Source: Streptomyces sp. NBC_00091
GTDB lineage: Bacteria > Actinomycetota > Actinomycetes > Streptomycetales > Streptomycetaceae
Reading direction: 5' to 3'
NCBI RefSeq assembly: GCF_026343185.1
Contig: NZ_JAPEMA010000001.1
Location: forward strand, 2,046,001-2,110,000
Length of the DNA stretch: 64,000 nucleotides
Positions 33,102-41,726 of the stretch are shown here, piece by piece (position 1 is the first letter of the stretch; each line of letters opens with the position of its first letter). Made by a program: the position numbers and the translations under genes. The notes beneath the pieces are model-generated. The model was given only the letters and a program-made list of their open reading frames with translations, searched no databases and had not been told where the DNA came from.

Positions 33102-33880
33102 CCCTGGCCCCGAACGAGCACGCCATCGACCCCACGGGGGAGCTGGCCGGCCGACTGCTCGTACTGCGTACCGAGGACACCCTCACCCCCCAGCACCCCG
33201 GCATCCGGTTCCTGCCGCTCCCCTCCGCCCTGGCCGAATGGCGGACCGCCGGACACGACATGCACCCTTTCCACGAAGGGGTGGAGCTGCTGCGCCTGCG
33301 GTACCGCGAGTTGGGCATGACCCGGCTGCTTCCGCCGGAGCGCGTGGTGATCGGGACCGAGTCCGCCGACACGGCCGCATGGGGAGGCTTCCACCACCCC
33401 AACCAGGGTTACCGGCACCTCCAGATGCGCGCCCTCATCACGATGTACGGGCCGCTGACCAGTACGCCGCAGAACCCGCCCCTGGCCGCGCTCGACCTGC
33501 TCCGCTCCTACGCCCACGACTGCCTCCACTACGGCTCGTACCGCAGCTACCGCCTTCGTAACGGCGAGATCGTCCGGAGCCAGTAGGGCGTCAACTTCCG
33601 CCGCCCCGACGGGCGCACCTACTCGGCGCCGGACACCGTCGACACACCAGGCACGCGCAATCTCGGCGTCGTCATGGAAGGGGCCTGCGACTGGGAGGCA
33701 CGCGCCATCACCCGGCAGGCCGCCGAGCGGTGCGGCATCCAGGAACCCGGCGGACCGGACCGCTTCGCCTACCGCGACTCGACCGGACGCCTGGACGCCG
33801 CAGATGTCCGGCAGCTCACCTCCGGGCATGGTCTCGCACCCCAGGCCGGCGCCGCCCGGTTCCGCACCCCGTCGTACTGA
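33098..33880 (+). pseudogene. Conserved-type protein gene interrupted by an in-frame TAG
   Basis: One open frame runs from about 33098 (LTLAPNEHAIDPTGELAGRL) to a TAG at 33584-33586 and continues in the same frame without another stop to 33880, with clear coding character on both sides (before: RSYAHDCLHYGSYRSYRLRN; after: GVNFRRPDGRTYSAPDTVDT). A single base change (for example TAC to TAG) would explain it. No good start codon is seen at the left end. ATG inside the NUDIX gene (about 33025) is the nearest in-frame candidate. The HDCLHY-type motif (His/Asp/His near the middle) may be a metal site. The tail also looks shortened. Probably a pseudogene. Confidence 0.65.
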
Positions 33881-33952
33881 CGACCAAGGCCCCGCTTCAT
33901 GCCTACCGGCGGAAGCGGGGGGCGTCGTCTTGGAACCCCTAGCCTGGGGCGC

Positions 33953-34618
33953 ATGAGCAGCAGCAGCGAGTTCCATGAGGTCCTGCACTCCCTGCGGGTG
34001 TGGGACAGCCCGCTCCCCGGCTTCGATGCCGCGGCCGCGCCCGGGGAGCCGCTCGCCCTGTTCCGGGAGTGGTTCGTCCACGCCGCCCGGGCGGGGCAGC
34101 CCGAGCCGCACACGATGAGCCTGGCGACGGTGGACTCCGAGGGGCGGCCCGACGTACGCGTGCTCATGCTGCACGACGCCGACGAGCGCGGCTGGCACTT
34201 CGCCTCGCACTCCACGAGCGCCAAGGGCCGCCAGCTGGCGGGGCGGGCCGAGGCGGCGCTGTGCTTCTACTGGCCGTCGGTGGCGCGGCAGGTGCGGATC
34301 CGGGGCCGGGTCCTCGTGTGCGGGCCCGAGGAGAGCCGGGCGGACCTGGCGGTGCGCTCGCGCGGGGCGCTGGCGGCCGCGCTGACGGGGCGGCAGAGCG
34401 AGGTGCTGGGCTCGGGCGAGGAGCTGGTGCGGGCCTCGGCGGCGGCGTGGGAGCGGGCGGGGGCGGAGCCGGACGCGCCGGCGCCGACCTGGACGCGGTA
34501 CGTACTCGAGCCCGCCGAGGCCGAGTTCTTCCAGGGCGACGCCGCGCGGCGGCACATCCGCCTGCGCTACCGGCGCACCGCCGGGGGCGCGTGGCTGCGG
34601 GAGCTGCTCTGGCCCTAG
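33953..34618 (+). CDS. Pyridoxamine 5'-phosphate oxidase family protein
   Basis: 221 residues, near the length of PdxH. It has the FMN-binding split barrel: EPHTMSLATVDSEGRPDVRV near residues 45-65, FASHSTSAKGRQLAG near 82-96, AALCFYWPSVARQVRIRGRV near 100-120, and the C-terminal WLRELLWP, close to the RLSP-type ending of PdxH. It may make pyridoxal phosphate or act on a related substrate. Streptomycetes usually carry a second canonical pdxH. The 3' end overlaps the convergent DUF35 gene by 4 bases. Confidence 0.85.
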   Translation: MSSSSEFHEVLHSLRVWDSPLPGFDAAAAPGEPLALFREWFVHAARAGQPEPHTMSLATVDSEGRPDVRVLMLHDADERGWHFASHSTSAKGRQLAGRAEAALCFYWPSVARQVRIRGRVLVCGPEESRADLAVRSRGALAAALTGRQSEVLGSGEELVRASAAAWERAGAEPDAPAPTWTRYVLEPAEAEFFQGDAARRHIRLRYRRTAGGAWLRELLWP

Positions 34619-35040
34619 GGAGTCATCCCGTACGGCCGGAAGACCGCCAGCCAGACCCCCTCCGCCGCCTCCCGGAAGGAGACGCGCAGGGGCATGCCGA
34701 CGCGGAGGTCCTCGTACGGGCAGTCGACGACCTCGGTCATCATCCGGGGTCCCTCCGCGAGGTCGACGACGGCCGCCGCGTAGGGGACGCGCGTACCGAA
34801 GGGCGGGAGGTCGTTGCGGTGGACCACCGACCAGGTGTAGAGCGTCGCGCGGCCGCTCGCCGGCTCCCAGGTCACCCGGTCCTCGCCGGCCCAGCACGAG
34901 GGGCAGAACTCGCGCGGGTAGTGGTGGGCGCGCCCGCAGTCGGCGCAGCGGCGCAGCAGCAGGCGGCCTTCGGCGGCGGCGTCCCAGTAGGGGCGGGTGA
35001 ACTCGTCCGTCTCGGGGAGGTCGTACCGTACGGCGCTCAA
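34615..35040 (-). CDS. DUF35 OB-fold protein with zinc ribbon (Ltp-associated type)
   Basis: 141 residues. The N-terminal zinc ribbon is CADCGRAHHYPREFCPSC (four Cys near residues 29-46). The OB-fold follows, with ATLYTWSVVHRND and VPYAAAVVDLAEGPRMMTEV. DUF35 proteins partner with Ltp2-type thiolases and deliver or position acyl-CoA or PKS-type substrates. The best partner here is the thiolase at 4205-5413. The likely start is TTG at 35038-35040, overlapping the stop of the DoxX gene (TTGA), so translation is coupled and needs no own Shine-Dalgarno site. Confidence 0.88.
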   Translation of the reverse strand: MSAVRYDLPETDEFTRPYWDAAAEGRLLLRRCADCGRAHHYPREFCPSCWAGEDRVTWEPASGRATLYTWSVVHRNDLPPFGTRVPYAAAVVDLAEGPRMMTEVVDCPYEDLRVGMPLRVSFREAAEGVWLAVFRPYGMTP

Positions 35041-35489
35041 AGGAGGATTCCGATCGTCGCGTCGAGGGACCAGGTCTGCCAGGACAGGGTGAGGAGCGCG
35101 ACGAGCGAGATGAGCGCCATCATCGCGTTCTGCCCCTGCTCGGCCCAGTCGTGGATCATCAGGACCAGGTAGAGCAGGTTCAGCAGCAGCCCGCCGACGA
35201 GGGCGACCGGGGTGAGGAAGCCGAGCACCAGGCCGAGCCCGAGCGCGAGTTCGGCGTAGACGACCACGTACGCCATCAGCTTGGGCCTCGGCTGGACGAC
35301 CTTCTCGAAGCCGCTCTTCACGAAGGGCCAGCGGTGCTTGCCGGCGACGTCGGCGGCCCAGGCGATGCCCGTGCCGCGCTCGAACCAGCCCTTCTTGTCC
35401 TTGTGCCGCCAGCTCTCCAGCCACCACAGGCCGAGGCCTATCCGCAGCACGGCGAGCCATTCGGCCCCGGTGAGCCAGACGGTCTGCAT
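35037..35489 (-). CDS. DoxX-like integral membrane protein
   Basis: 150 residues with about four hydrophobic helices (LAVLRIGLGLWWLES, AYVVVYAELALGLGLVLG, LTPVALVGGLLLNLLYLVLM, ALISLVALLTL). The pattern matches DoxX/DoxD-type proteins, some of which are thiosulfate:quinone oxidoreductase subunits or partners of redox enzymes. A charged loop (RHKDKKGWFERGTG) lies between the first two helices. Directly upstream (35512-35526) is a CTGACG palindrome. With the DUF35 gene it forms a two-gene unit. The role in the pathway is unknown. Confidence 0.82.
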   Translation of the reverse strand: MQTVWLTGAEWLAVLRIGLGLWWLESWRHKDKKGWFERGTGIAWAADVAGKHRWPFVKSGFEKVVQPRPKLMAYVVVYAELALGLGLVLGFLTPVALVGGLLLNLLYLVLMIHDWAEQGQNAMMALISLVALLTLSWQTWSLDATIGILL

Positions 35490-35511
35490 GGGGCGCCCTC
35501 CATCATTTGAT

Positions 35512-35526
35512 CTGACGGTACGTCAG
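35512..35526. promoter_or_regulatory. Putative TetR-type operator upstream of the DoxX-DUF35 unit
   Basis: CTGACGGTACGTCAG: perfect 6-base arms around GTA, 23 bases before the DoxX start. Confidence 0.65.
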
Positions 35527-35686
35527 TTCAGCCGATCGGGGTCGATCCCGCAAGGCACCCCTGGTGCTTTGGGGCGAAACCCGCCGCCGAAGCCGAGCCG
35601 CGATGTCCGACCCGGGATGGTTTGTGCTGATCTATGGCGGGCGCCAGCGGCGCCGTCTGTCACTCAGCAGCGAAAGGTGCATGTTC

Positions 35687-36976
35687 GTGAGTCGAGGAAC
35701 ATACGGGCCGAACCGGGCGCGGCGGCTGCGCGCGCTCTCCACTCTGGGCGCGATGGGTCTGGTCGCCGGACTCGCTTCCGGCATGCTGGCCCCACCGGCC
35801 GGCGCCGACCCGGCCCCCACGGCGGCGGTCGCGGAGAACCCGCACGGCAAGAACCCCGTCGCGTGCGACGGGCAGGTCTACGTCTCCTTCGGCAACCCGG
35901 AGGACCAGCTCTACACCGCCGACAGAGGCCCCGGGGCGGTCCAGTTCTCGCCACTGGGCGACCCGACGCCGTTCCTCTACAACGCCATCGGGGTCAACCC
36001 GGAGGACCGCTTCCTCTACGGGACCAGCTTCGGCGGCGCGGACAACGAGCTGATCCGGTTCGACGGCCACGGGAAGTTCACCAACCTCGGCCCCATCGAG
36101 GGCCTGCCGTCCGACCTCTACATCTCGGGCACGTTCGACGACGAGGGCAACTACTACATCCTGGCCGACAACAACCGGCTCATCTACCGGGTCGGGATCG
36201 ACCACCACGGCAAGGCCTCGGTGACGGGGACCATCGACGTCGAGGAGCTGGAGGACCAGGCCCTCGACATCTTCGACATCGCCTTCCGTGACGGGTTCCT
36301 GTGGGGCTCCACCGAGGCGGGCGCCATCGCCCGCATCGACATCGCCAACGAGAGCGTGGACTTCTTCCCCGGCGTCCTGCCCGGCGGCGAGGACTTCGGC
36401 GGCGTCTTCGTCTACGGCAACGGCGACCTCGGCTTCTTCCGCAATTCCGGCACGCTCCACCGGCTGCACGTGAAGAACGCCGCCGCCGCCAGCCCCGAGT
36501 TCACCGTCCTGTCCGTGCAGGACACCACCCCGGCGACGAACCTCGACGCCACCTCCTGCTTCCTCGACTCCTCCGCCGACCTGGCAGTGCACAAGCGCGC
36601 CCCCAAGACCGTCGAGTCGGGCGCGACGGTGACCTACCGCATCACCGTGCGCAACGAGGGCAAGGAGGGGAAGAAGGGCAAGAAGGGCGGCGACTCCTCC
36701 GGCTGGTCCCTGACCGACCGCATCCCGTCGCAGATCCTGAACCCCGCCACGACGACCGAGGGGTGCACGATCACCGACGGCACCCTCTCCTGCACGGGCG
36801 GACCGCTGCAGAAGGGCCACCACGAGCAGATCACGGTGACGGGGACCGCCGCAGAGGTGACGGAGGCCACCACCGTGTCGAACACCGCCACGGTGTTCGG
36901 TGACGACGCGGACCCGCACAAGGCCAACAACACGGACACCGCGACCACCGAGATCACCCCGCGCCCGCAGAGCTAG
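35687..36976 (+). CDS. Secreted protein with beta-propeller-like (DUF6923) and DUF11 domains
   Basis: 429 residues from GTG (AAAGG 9 bases upstream; ATG at 35681 is an alternative with poor spacing). A signal peptide (to about AGADP, residue 42) is followed by a ~260-residue repeat-rich beta region (FLYGTSFGGADNELIRF, YISGTFDDEGNYYILADNNR, GSTEAGAIARIDIANE) resembling DUF6923. The C-terminus is a DUF11/CARDB-like surface domain (DLAVHKRAPKTVESGATVTY to NTDTATTEI). The DUF11 part contains an unusual Lys/Gly insert (EGKEGKKGKKGGDSSG near 342-357). There is no LPXTG anchor. It is probably an exported cell-surface-associated protein. A strong terminator follows. Confidence 0.8.
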   Translation: MSRGTYGPNRARRLRALSTLGAMGLVAGLASGMLAPPAGADPAPTAAVAENPHGKNPVACDGQVYVSFGNPEDQLYTADRGPGAVQFSPLGDPTPFLYNAIGVNPEDRFLYGTSFGGADNELIRFDGHGKFTNLGPIEGLPSDLYISGTFDDEGNYYILADNNRLIYRVGIDHHGKASVTGTIDVEELEDQALDIFDIAFRDGFLWGSTEAGAIARIDIANESVDFFPGVLPGGEDFGGVFVYGNGDLGFFRNSGTLHRLHVKNAAAASPEFTVLSVQDTTPATNLDATSCFLDSSADLAVHKRAPKTVESGATVTYRITVRNEGKEGKKGKKGGDSSGWSLTDRIPSQILNPATTTEGCTITDGTLSCTGGPLQKGHHEQITVTGTAAEVTEATTVSNTATVFGDDADPHKANNTDTATTEITPRPQS

Positions 36977-36991
36977 CCGGCTCACACCATG

Positions 36992-37025
36992 AAGGACCCG
37001 GATGCCGGCGGGCATCCGGGTCCTT
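36992..37025. terminator. Bidirectional intrinsic terminator hairpin
   Basis: AAGGACCCGGATGCC (36992-37006), loop GGCG, GGCATCCGGGTCCTT (37011-37025): a perfect 15-bp stem between convergent genes. Confidence 0.85.
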
Positions 37026-37047
37026 CCCGTATCGGGCGGACACCTCC

Positions 37048-37818
37048 CTACGGGGTGTCGAACAGCCGCCCGTAGCCCCTGACCCCGTCCACCGGGGCGC
37101 CCGCCGCGCGCAGGGCGGCCCAGAGCAGCACCTGGTTCGCGGTCAGCACCGGCCGGCCCAGCTCCGCCTCCAGGGCCCCGATCACCCCGACGGCGCGGAA
37201 GCCGTTCCCGCCGACGACCACCGCCTCGGCCCCGTCGGGAACCTGCTCCAGCACCCAGCCGTACAGGGCCTCCGGCCGGATCAGCGCCTGCCCGCTGGGC
37301 AGCCCGCACGGGGCGGCGTACGGGACCTCGAACCCGGCCTCCTCGTAGTAGCCCCGCCCCAGGTCGCTCAGGGTGGCGTCGAACCACGGCGGGTCGACGA
37401 GCGCGAGCCGCCCGATCCCGAGCAGCCGCAGCGCCTCCACGACGGCGGCGCAGGTGGCGACCACCGGCAGGCCGCGGGCGCGCTCGCGCAGCCGGTCCAG
37501 CATGTACGCCTCCCCGCGCGCGCCGATCACGTAGGCGGAGCTGGTGAAGGCGTAGGCGATCGCCGCCACCGGCGCGCCCGCCAGCAGCTCGGCGGCGTCG
37601 TCCACGTGCGGGGGCTCGGCGAAGGCCCGTACCGGGGCGAGCGGCACGGTGAGCCCCATCGTGCCGCCGGGCCCCATCGCCGCGAACGGCACCCGGGCGG
37701 TGTGCAGGCCCACCTCGGGCGGGGCCATGGCGCGCAACTCCGACTCGGGGCCGACATCGGCGTGGGGGGTGAGGACACCGAGCCGGACGCGTACGTCCCA
37801 CCCGTCGGGCTGCCACAT
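37048..37818 (-). CDS. Asp/Glu racemase-superfamily protein (maleate isomerase/arylmalonate decarboxylase-like)
   Basis: 256 residues. The two-domain racemase fold is visible: VRLGVLTPHADVGPESELRA at the start, the first catalytic Cys in LPVVATCAAVVEAL near residue 120, and EAVVVGGNGFRAVGVIGALE near 200. The second Cys that racemases and maleate isomerases use is absent (GGNGF in its place), as in arylmalonate decarboxylase, which needs only one Cys. A decarboxylase or isomerase acting on a malonate- or maleate-like acid is therefore plausible. It ends near the terminator at 37025 and is divergent from the FMO-like gene. Confidence 0.75.
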   Translation of the reverse strand: MWQPDGWDVRVRLGVLTPHADVGPESELRAMAPPEVGLHTARVPFAAMGPGGTMGLTVPLAPVRAFAEPPHVDDAAELLAGAPVAAIAYAFTSSAYVIGARGEAYMLDRLRERARGLPVVATCAAVVEALRLLGIGRLALVDPPWFDATLSDLGRGYYEEAGFEVPYAAPCGLPSGQALIRPEALYGWVLEQVPDGAEAVVVGGNGFRAVGVIGALEAELGRPVLTANQVLLWAALRAAGAPVDGVRGYGRLFDTP

Positions 37819-37977
37819 CGCGCACTCCTCTCGGGGGCTGGATGACCCACTTTGTCAGCATTCGCTCCGTAGCGGCGGCGGGCCGCGCCGGGCCGGCGCC
37901 CGCCCGTGATCGATCCGCAATCGATTCCCTCCTTGACCGAGACCCATCAACGCTGGGTGTCGATACGCTCACTCCTC

Positions 37978-39132
37978 ATGCCCGAGCCCGACCTGACCTC
38001 CACCCAGCCCCGCCCCGTGTACGTGATCGGCGCGGGCCCCGGCGGCCTCGCCGTCGCCGCCGCACTGCGCGCCCGCGGGGTGCGCGCCGTGGTCGTCGAG
38101 CGGTCCGGCGCGGTCGGCGCCTCCTGGCGGGGCCACTACGACCGGCTGCGCCTGCACACCACCCGCCGACTGTCGGCCCTCCCCGGACTGGCGATCCCGC
38201 GCCGCTTCGGACGCTGGGTCGCTCGCGCCGACGTGGTCCGCTACCTGGAGAAGTACGCCGAGCACCACGAGCTGGAGCTGGTCACCGGCGTCGAGGTGAC
38301 CCGGATCGAGCGCGCCGCCGACGGGGAGGGCTGGACCCTGCACGCCTCCGGCGGGCGGCTGCTGGCCGCCGGCGCGGTGGTGGTGGCGACGGGCTACAAC
38401 CACACCCCGGCGCTCCCCGACTGGCCGGGCCGGGAGACGTACACCGGGCAGCTGCTGCACGCCGCCGGCTACCGGAACCCGGGCCCCTACGCGGGGCAGG
38501 ACGTGCTCGTCGTCGGCGTCGGCAACACCGGCGCCGAGATAGCCGTGGACCTCGCCGAGGGCGGGGCCGCGCGGGTGCGGCTCGCCGTGCGCACCGCCCC
38601 GCACATCGTGCGCCGCTCCACCCTGGGCTGGCCGGCGCAGTGCACGGGGATCCTGGTGCGCAGGCTGCCGGTGCGGCTCGTGGACCGGCTCGGGGCGCTC
38701 GTCGCCAAGGCCTCCGTCCCGGACCTGACGGCGTACGGGCTCCCGCGCCCGGAAGCCGGGCTGTACAGCAGGGTGCGGGAGGGGGCGATCCCGGTGCAGG
38801 ACGTCGGCCTGATCGACGCCGTGCGCGCGGGGCGGGTGGAGCCGGTGGCCGCGGTCGCCTCCTTCGACGGAGCCGGCGTACTCCTCGCGGACGGTACGCG
38901 GATCACCCCGGACGCGGTGGTCGCGGCGACCGGCTACCGGCGCGGGCTGGAGGGCCTGGTCGGCCACCTGGGCGTGCTGGACGAACGCGGACGGCCCCTC
39001 GTACACGGCGCCCGCAGCCCGGAGCAGGCCCCGGGGCTGTACTTCACCGGCTACACGAACCCGATCAGCGGCATGCTCCGCGAGCTGTCCCGCGACGCGG
39101 CGAAGATAGCCAAGGCCCTCTCGCGCGGGTAG
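37978..39132 (+). CDS. Flavin-containing monooxygenase-like FAD/NAD(P)-binding protein
   Basis: 384 residues. FAD-binding GAGPGGLAVAAALRARGV begins near residue 16, followed by ASWRGHYDRLRLHTTRRLSA, the FMO/YUC-type substrate-side motif. A second Rossmann motif, VVGVGNTGAEIAVDLAEGGA, lies near 180, and VVAATGYRRGLEGL near 320 is the usual ATGY motif. The protein probably oxygenates a small organic substrate using NADPH. The ATG giving MPEPDLTSTQPR is selected; a longer reading (from 37906) lacks a ribosome-binding site. There is no CTGACG motif in its 160-base upstream region, so it may not belong to the regulon. Confidence 0.85.
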   Translation: MPEPDLTSTQPRPVYVIGAGPGGLAVAAALRARGVRAVVVERSGAVGASWRGHYDRLRLHTTRRLSALPGLAIPRRFGRWVARADVVRYLEKYAEHHELELVTGVEVTRIERAADGEGWTLHASGGRLLAAGAVVVATGYNHTPALPDWPGRETYTGQLLHAAGYRNPGPYAGQDVLVVGVGNTGAEIAVDLAEGGAARVRLAVRTAPHIVRRSTLGWPAQCTGILVRRLPVRLVDRLGALVAKASVPDLTAYGLPRPEAGLYSRVREGAIPVQDVGLIDAVRAGRVEPVAAVASFDGAGVLLADGTRITPDAVVAATGYRRGLEGLVGHLGVLDERGRPLVHGARSPEQAPGLYFTGYTNPISGMLRELSRDAAKIAKALSRG

Positions 39133-39226
39133 CGACGCTAGGCCGAATCGGGTCTGGCCCCTCGCCGGACGGATCTGACACCGTTCAACACACCACCTCC
39201 ACGACCTTTCCTGCGCAACCCCATTC

Positions 39227-39265
39227 CTGACGGCGCGTCAGTTCAGTAATCTGACAACGCGTCAG
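39227..39265. promoter_or_regulatory. Two tandem putative TetR-type operators
   Basis: CTGACGGCGCGTCAG (39227-39241) and CTGACAACGCGTCAG (39251-39265), centres 24 bases apart, ending 48 bases before the acyl-CoA synthetase start. They are the only paired copies of the motif. Confidence 0.7.
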
Positions 39266-39313
39266 CTACAGACGATTCCATCGGGGTTCATCGAGCAGGG
39301 AGCGGGCGAAGCG

Positions 39314-41548
39314 ATGCTTGGATCTACTCACGGCACCCTCACCACCGACTTCCGCGCACGCGTCGAGGCCTGCGGGGAGACCCCCAGGACGGCCGTCCAC
39401 TCCACCGCGGCCCCCTCCACAGAGGACTCGGCCGCGCTGGACGTCAGCGGCCGGCCCCTGCACTCCGACGTGCCCGACCTGGACCGCTTCTTCCGGCCCG
39501 AGTCCGTGGCGGTCATCGGTGCCTCCGACGCCGACGGCAGGCCCAACACCGGCATCACCCGGCAGCTCATCGCCTGGGCCGAGCGCGTCGGCGCCCGCGT
39601 CCACCCGGTGCACCCGACCCGCACCGCCGTCTTCGGGCTGCCCTGCCACGCCTCCGTGGCCGACCTGCCCGAACAGGTCGACCTCGCGGTCCTCCTCGTG
39701 GCGGACCCGGTCCCGGTGATCGAGGAACTGGCCGACACGAAGGTCAAGTTCGCCGTCGCCTTCGCCTCCGGATTCGCCGAGACCGGCGACGCGGGCGCCG
39801 CCGCCCAGGCCCGCCTGGCCGCCGCCGTCCGCCGCTCCGGCCTGCGCCTGCTCGGCCCGAACACCAACCTCAACGCCTTCGAGAGGTTCCGGGACGACCT
39901 CGACGGCCCGGCCATCGCCCTCATCACCCAGTCCGGGCACCAGGGCCGGCCCGTCTACACCCTCCAGGAGCTGGGCATCCGCCTCTCCCACTGGGCCCCC
40001 ACCGGCAACGAGGCCGACCTCGAGACCTCCGACTTCATCTCCTACTTCGCCGAGCGGCCCGAGGTCGGCGCCATCGCCTGCTACGTCGAAGGCCTCAAGG
40101 ACGGCCGCGCCTTCCTCCTCGCCGCCGACCGCGCCGCCCGCAACAAGGTCCCGGTCGTCGCGGTCAAGGTCGGCCGCACCGAGACCGGCGCCCGCACGGC
40201 CGCCTCCCACACCGGCAAGCTCACCGGGGCCGACACCGTCGTGGACGCCGCCATGCGGCAGTTCGGCGTCATCCGCGTCGACGGCCTGGACGAACTCCAG
40301 GACACCGCCGCCCTCCTCGCCCGGGCCCGCCCCCCGCAGGCCGACGGGGTGGTCGTCTACTCCATCTCCGGCGGCACCGGCGCCCACTTCTCCGACCTGG
40401 CCACCGAGGCCGGCCTCACCCTCCCCGCCCTCTCGGAGCCCAAACAGGCCGAGCTCCACCAGTGGATCCCGCCCTACCTCAACGTCGCCAACCCCGTCGA
40501 CAACGGTGGCCACCCCGTCGGCGACTGGCGGGGCCGCAAAATAATCGACGCGATCCTGGCCGACCCCTCCGTCGGCGTCCTGATCTGCCCGATCACCGGC
40601 CCCTTCCCCCCGATGAGCGACAAGCTGGCCCAGGACCTGGTCGACGCGGCGGAAGCCACGGACAAACTCATCTGCGTGATCTGGGGCTCCCCCGTCGGCA
40701 CCGAGGACGCCTACCGCACCACCCTCCTCGGCTCCTCCCGCGTGGCCACCTTCCGCACCTTCGGCAACTGCATCACCGCCGTCCGCGCCTACCTCGGCCA
40801 CCACCGCTTCACCGCCTCGTACCGCTCCCCCTTCACCGACGCCCCCCGCACCCCCTCCCCCTCCCACCGCAAGGCCCAGGCCCTGATGCGCCCCGGCCAG
40901 CAGCTCAGCGAACACGCGGCGAAGCAGCTCCTGCGCGCCTACGGCATCCGCGTCCCGCGCGAACAGCTCGTCACGAGCGCGGCGGCGGCCGTCCGGGCGG
41001 CGGGCCTGGTCGGCTACCCGGTCGTCATGAAGGCCTCGGGCCCCCAGCTGGCCCACAAGACGGAACTCGGCCTGGTCAAGGTCGGCCTCACCTCGGCGAG
41101 CCAGATCCGCGACGCGTACCGCGAGCTGACGGACATAGCCCGCTACGAGAACATCCCGCTCGACGGGATCCTGGTCTGCCAGATGATCGAACGCGGCGTC
41201 GAGATGGTCGTCGGCGTCACCCAGGACGCCCTCTTCGGCCCCACCGTCACCGTCGGACTCGGCGGGGTCCTGGTGGAGGTCCTGGGCGACGCGGCGGTCC
41301 GCGTACCCCCCTTCGGGGAGGACCAGGCCCGCACGATGCTCCGCGAACTCCGCGGCCACGCCCTCCTGGAGGGCGTACGGGGCGCACCCCCGGCGGACGT
41401 GGACGCGCTGGTGGAGGTCATCCTGCGGGTCCAGCGGATGGCGCTGGAACTGGGCGACGACCTCTCCGAGCTGGACATCAACCCCCTGATGGTCCTCCCC
41501 CGCGGGCAGGGCGCGGTGGCGCTGGACGCGCTGGCCATCTGCCGCTGA
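39314..41548 (+). CDS. Acyl-CoA synthetase, ADP-forming (acetate-CoA ligase, NDP-forming type)
   Basis: 744 residues, fused alpha and beta chains as in ACS (NDP). The CoA-binding domain is residues 55-175 (FFRPESVAVIGASDADGRPN, HPTRTAVFGLPCHASVADL). The ligase region follows with LITQSGHQGRPVYTLQELG and the phosphohistidine-type loop ASHTGKLTGADTVVDAAM. The C-terminal ATP-grasp domain starts near 520 (LSEHAAKQLLRAYGIRVPRE) and contains GYPVVMKASGPQLAHKTELG. It activates a carboxylic acid to its CoA ester at the cost of ATP. In context it would feed the substrate acid into the pathway. The upstream tandem operators mark it as strongly controlled. Confidence 0.9.
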   Translation: MLGSTHGTLTTDFRARVEACGETPRTAVHSTAAPSTEDSAALDVSGRPLHSDVPDLDRFFRPESVAVIGASDADGRPNTGITRQLIAWAERVGARVHPVHPTRTAVFGLPCHASVADLPEQVDLAVLLVADPVPVIEELADTKVKFAVAFASGFAETGDAGAAAQARLAAAVRRSGLRLLGPNTNLNAFERFRDDLDGPAIALITQSGHQGRPVYTLQELGIRLSHWAPTGNEADLETSDFISYFAERPEVGAIACYVEGLKDGRAFLLAADRAARNKVPVVAVKVGRTETGARTAASHTGKLTGADTVVDAAMRQFGVIRVDGLDELQDTAALLARARPPQADGVVVYSISGGTGAHFSDLATEAGLTLPALSEPKQAELHQWIPPYLNVANPVDNGGHPVGDWRGRKIIDAILADPSVGVLICPITGPFPPMSDKLAQDLVDAAEATDKLICVIWGSPVGTEDAYRTTLLGSSRVATFRTFGNCITAVRAYLGHHRFTASYRSPFTDAPRTPSPSHRKAQALMRPGQQLSEHAAKQLLRAYGIRVPREQLVTSAAAAVRAAGLVGYPVVMKASGPQLAHKTELGLVKVGLTSASQIRDAYRELTDIARYENIPLDGILVCQMIERGVEMVVGVTQDALFGPTVTVGLGGVLVEVLGDAAVRVPPFGEDQARTMLRELRGHALLEGVRGAPPADVDALVEVILRVQRMALELGDDLSELDINPLMVLPRGQGAVALDALAICR

Positions 41549-41600
41549 CGGTGGCCCTGGCCGCTGCGCGGGCTGCTCCCCACCCCACCCTTCGCCCGTT

Positions 41601-41650
41601 CCCTGGGGCTCCGCCCCGGACCCCGCGCCTCAAACGCCGGCGAGGCTGGG
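41601..41650. repeat. Common streptomycete intergenic GC-rich repeat (by recall)
   Basis: CCCTGGGGCTCCGCCCCGGA and CCCCGCGCCTCAAACGCCGG follow each other. I remember this pair as a frequently repeated intergenic sequence in Streptomyces. It contains the small hairpin GGGGCTCCGCCCC. Part of the 351-base gap 41549-41899. Confidence 0.45.
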
Positions 41651-41726
41651 GGTGCGGCGGGGCTGGGATGGCGCCAGCCGGACCGGATGGGACTGCGCCA
41701 GCACGGGGTCGCGCACGTAAGGGGAC

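Noticed and set aside
33584..33586. TAG read as pyrrolysine or by programmed readthrough
   Set aside because: No pyl genes and no stimulatory element visible; a point mutation or sequencing error is simpler.
39266..41359. 697-codon frame antisense to the acyl-CoA synthetase gene
   Set aside because: Same antisense effect; Gly/Asp/Ala/Val-rich with no motif.
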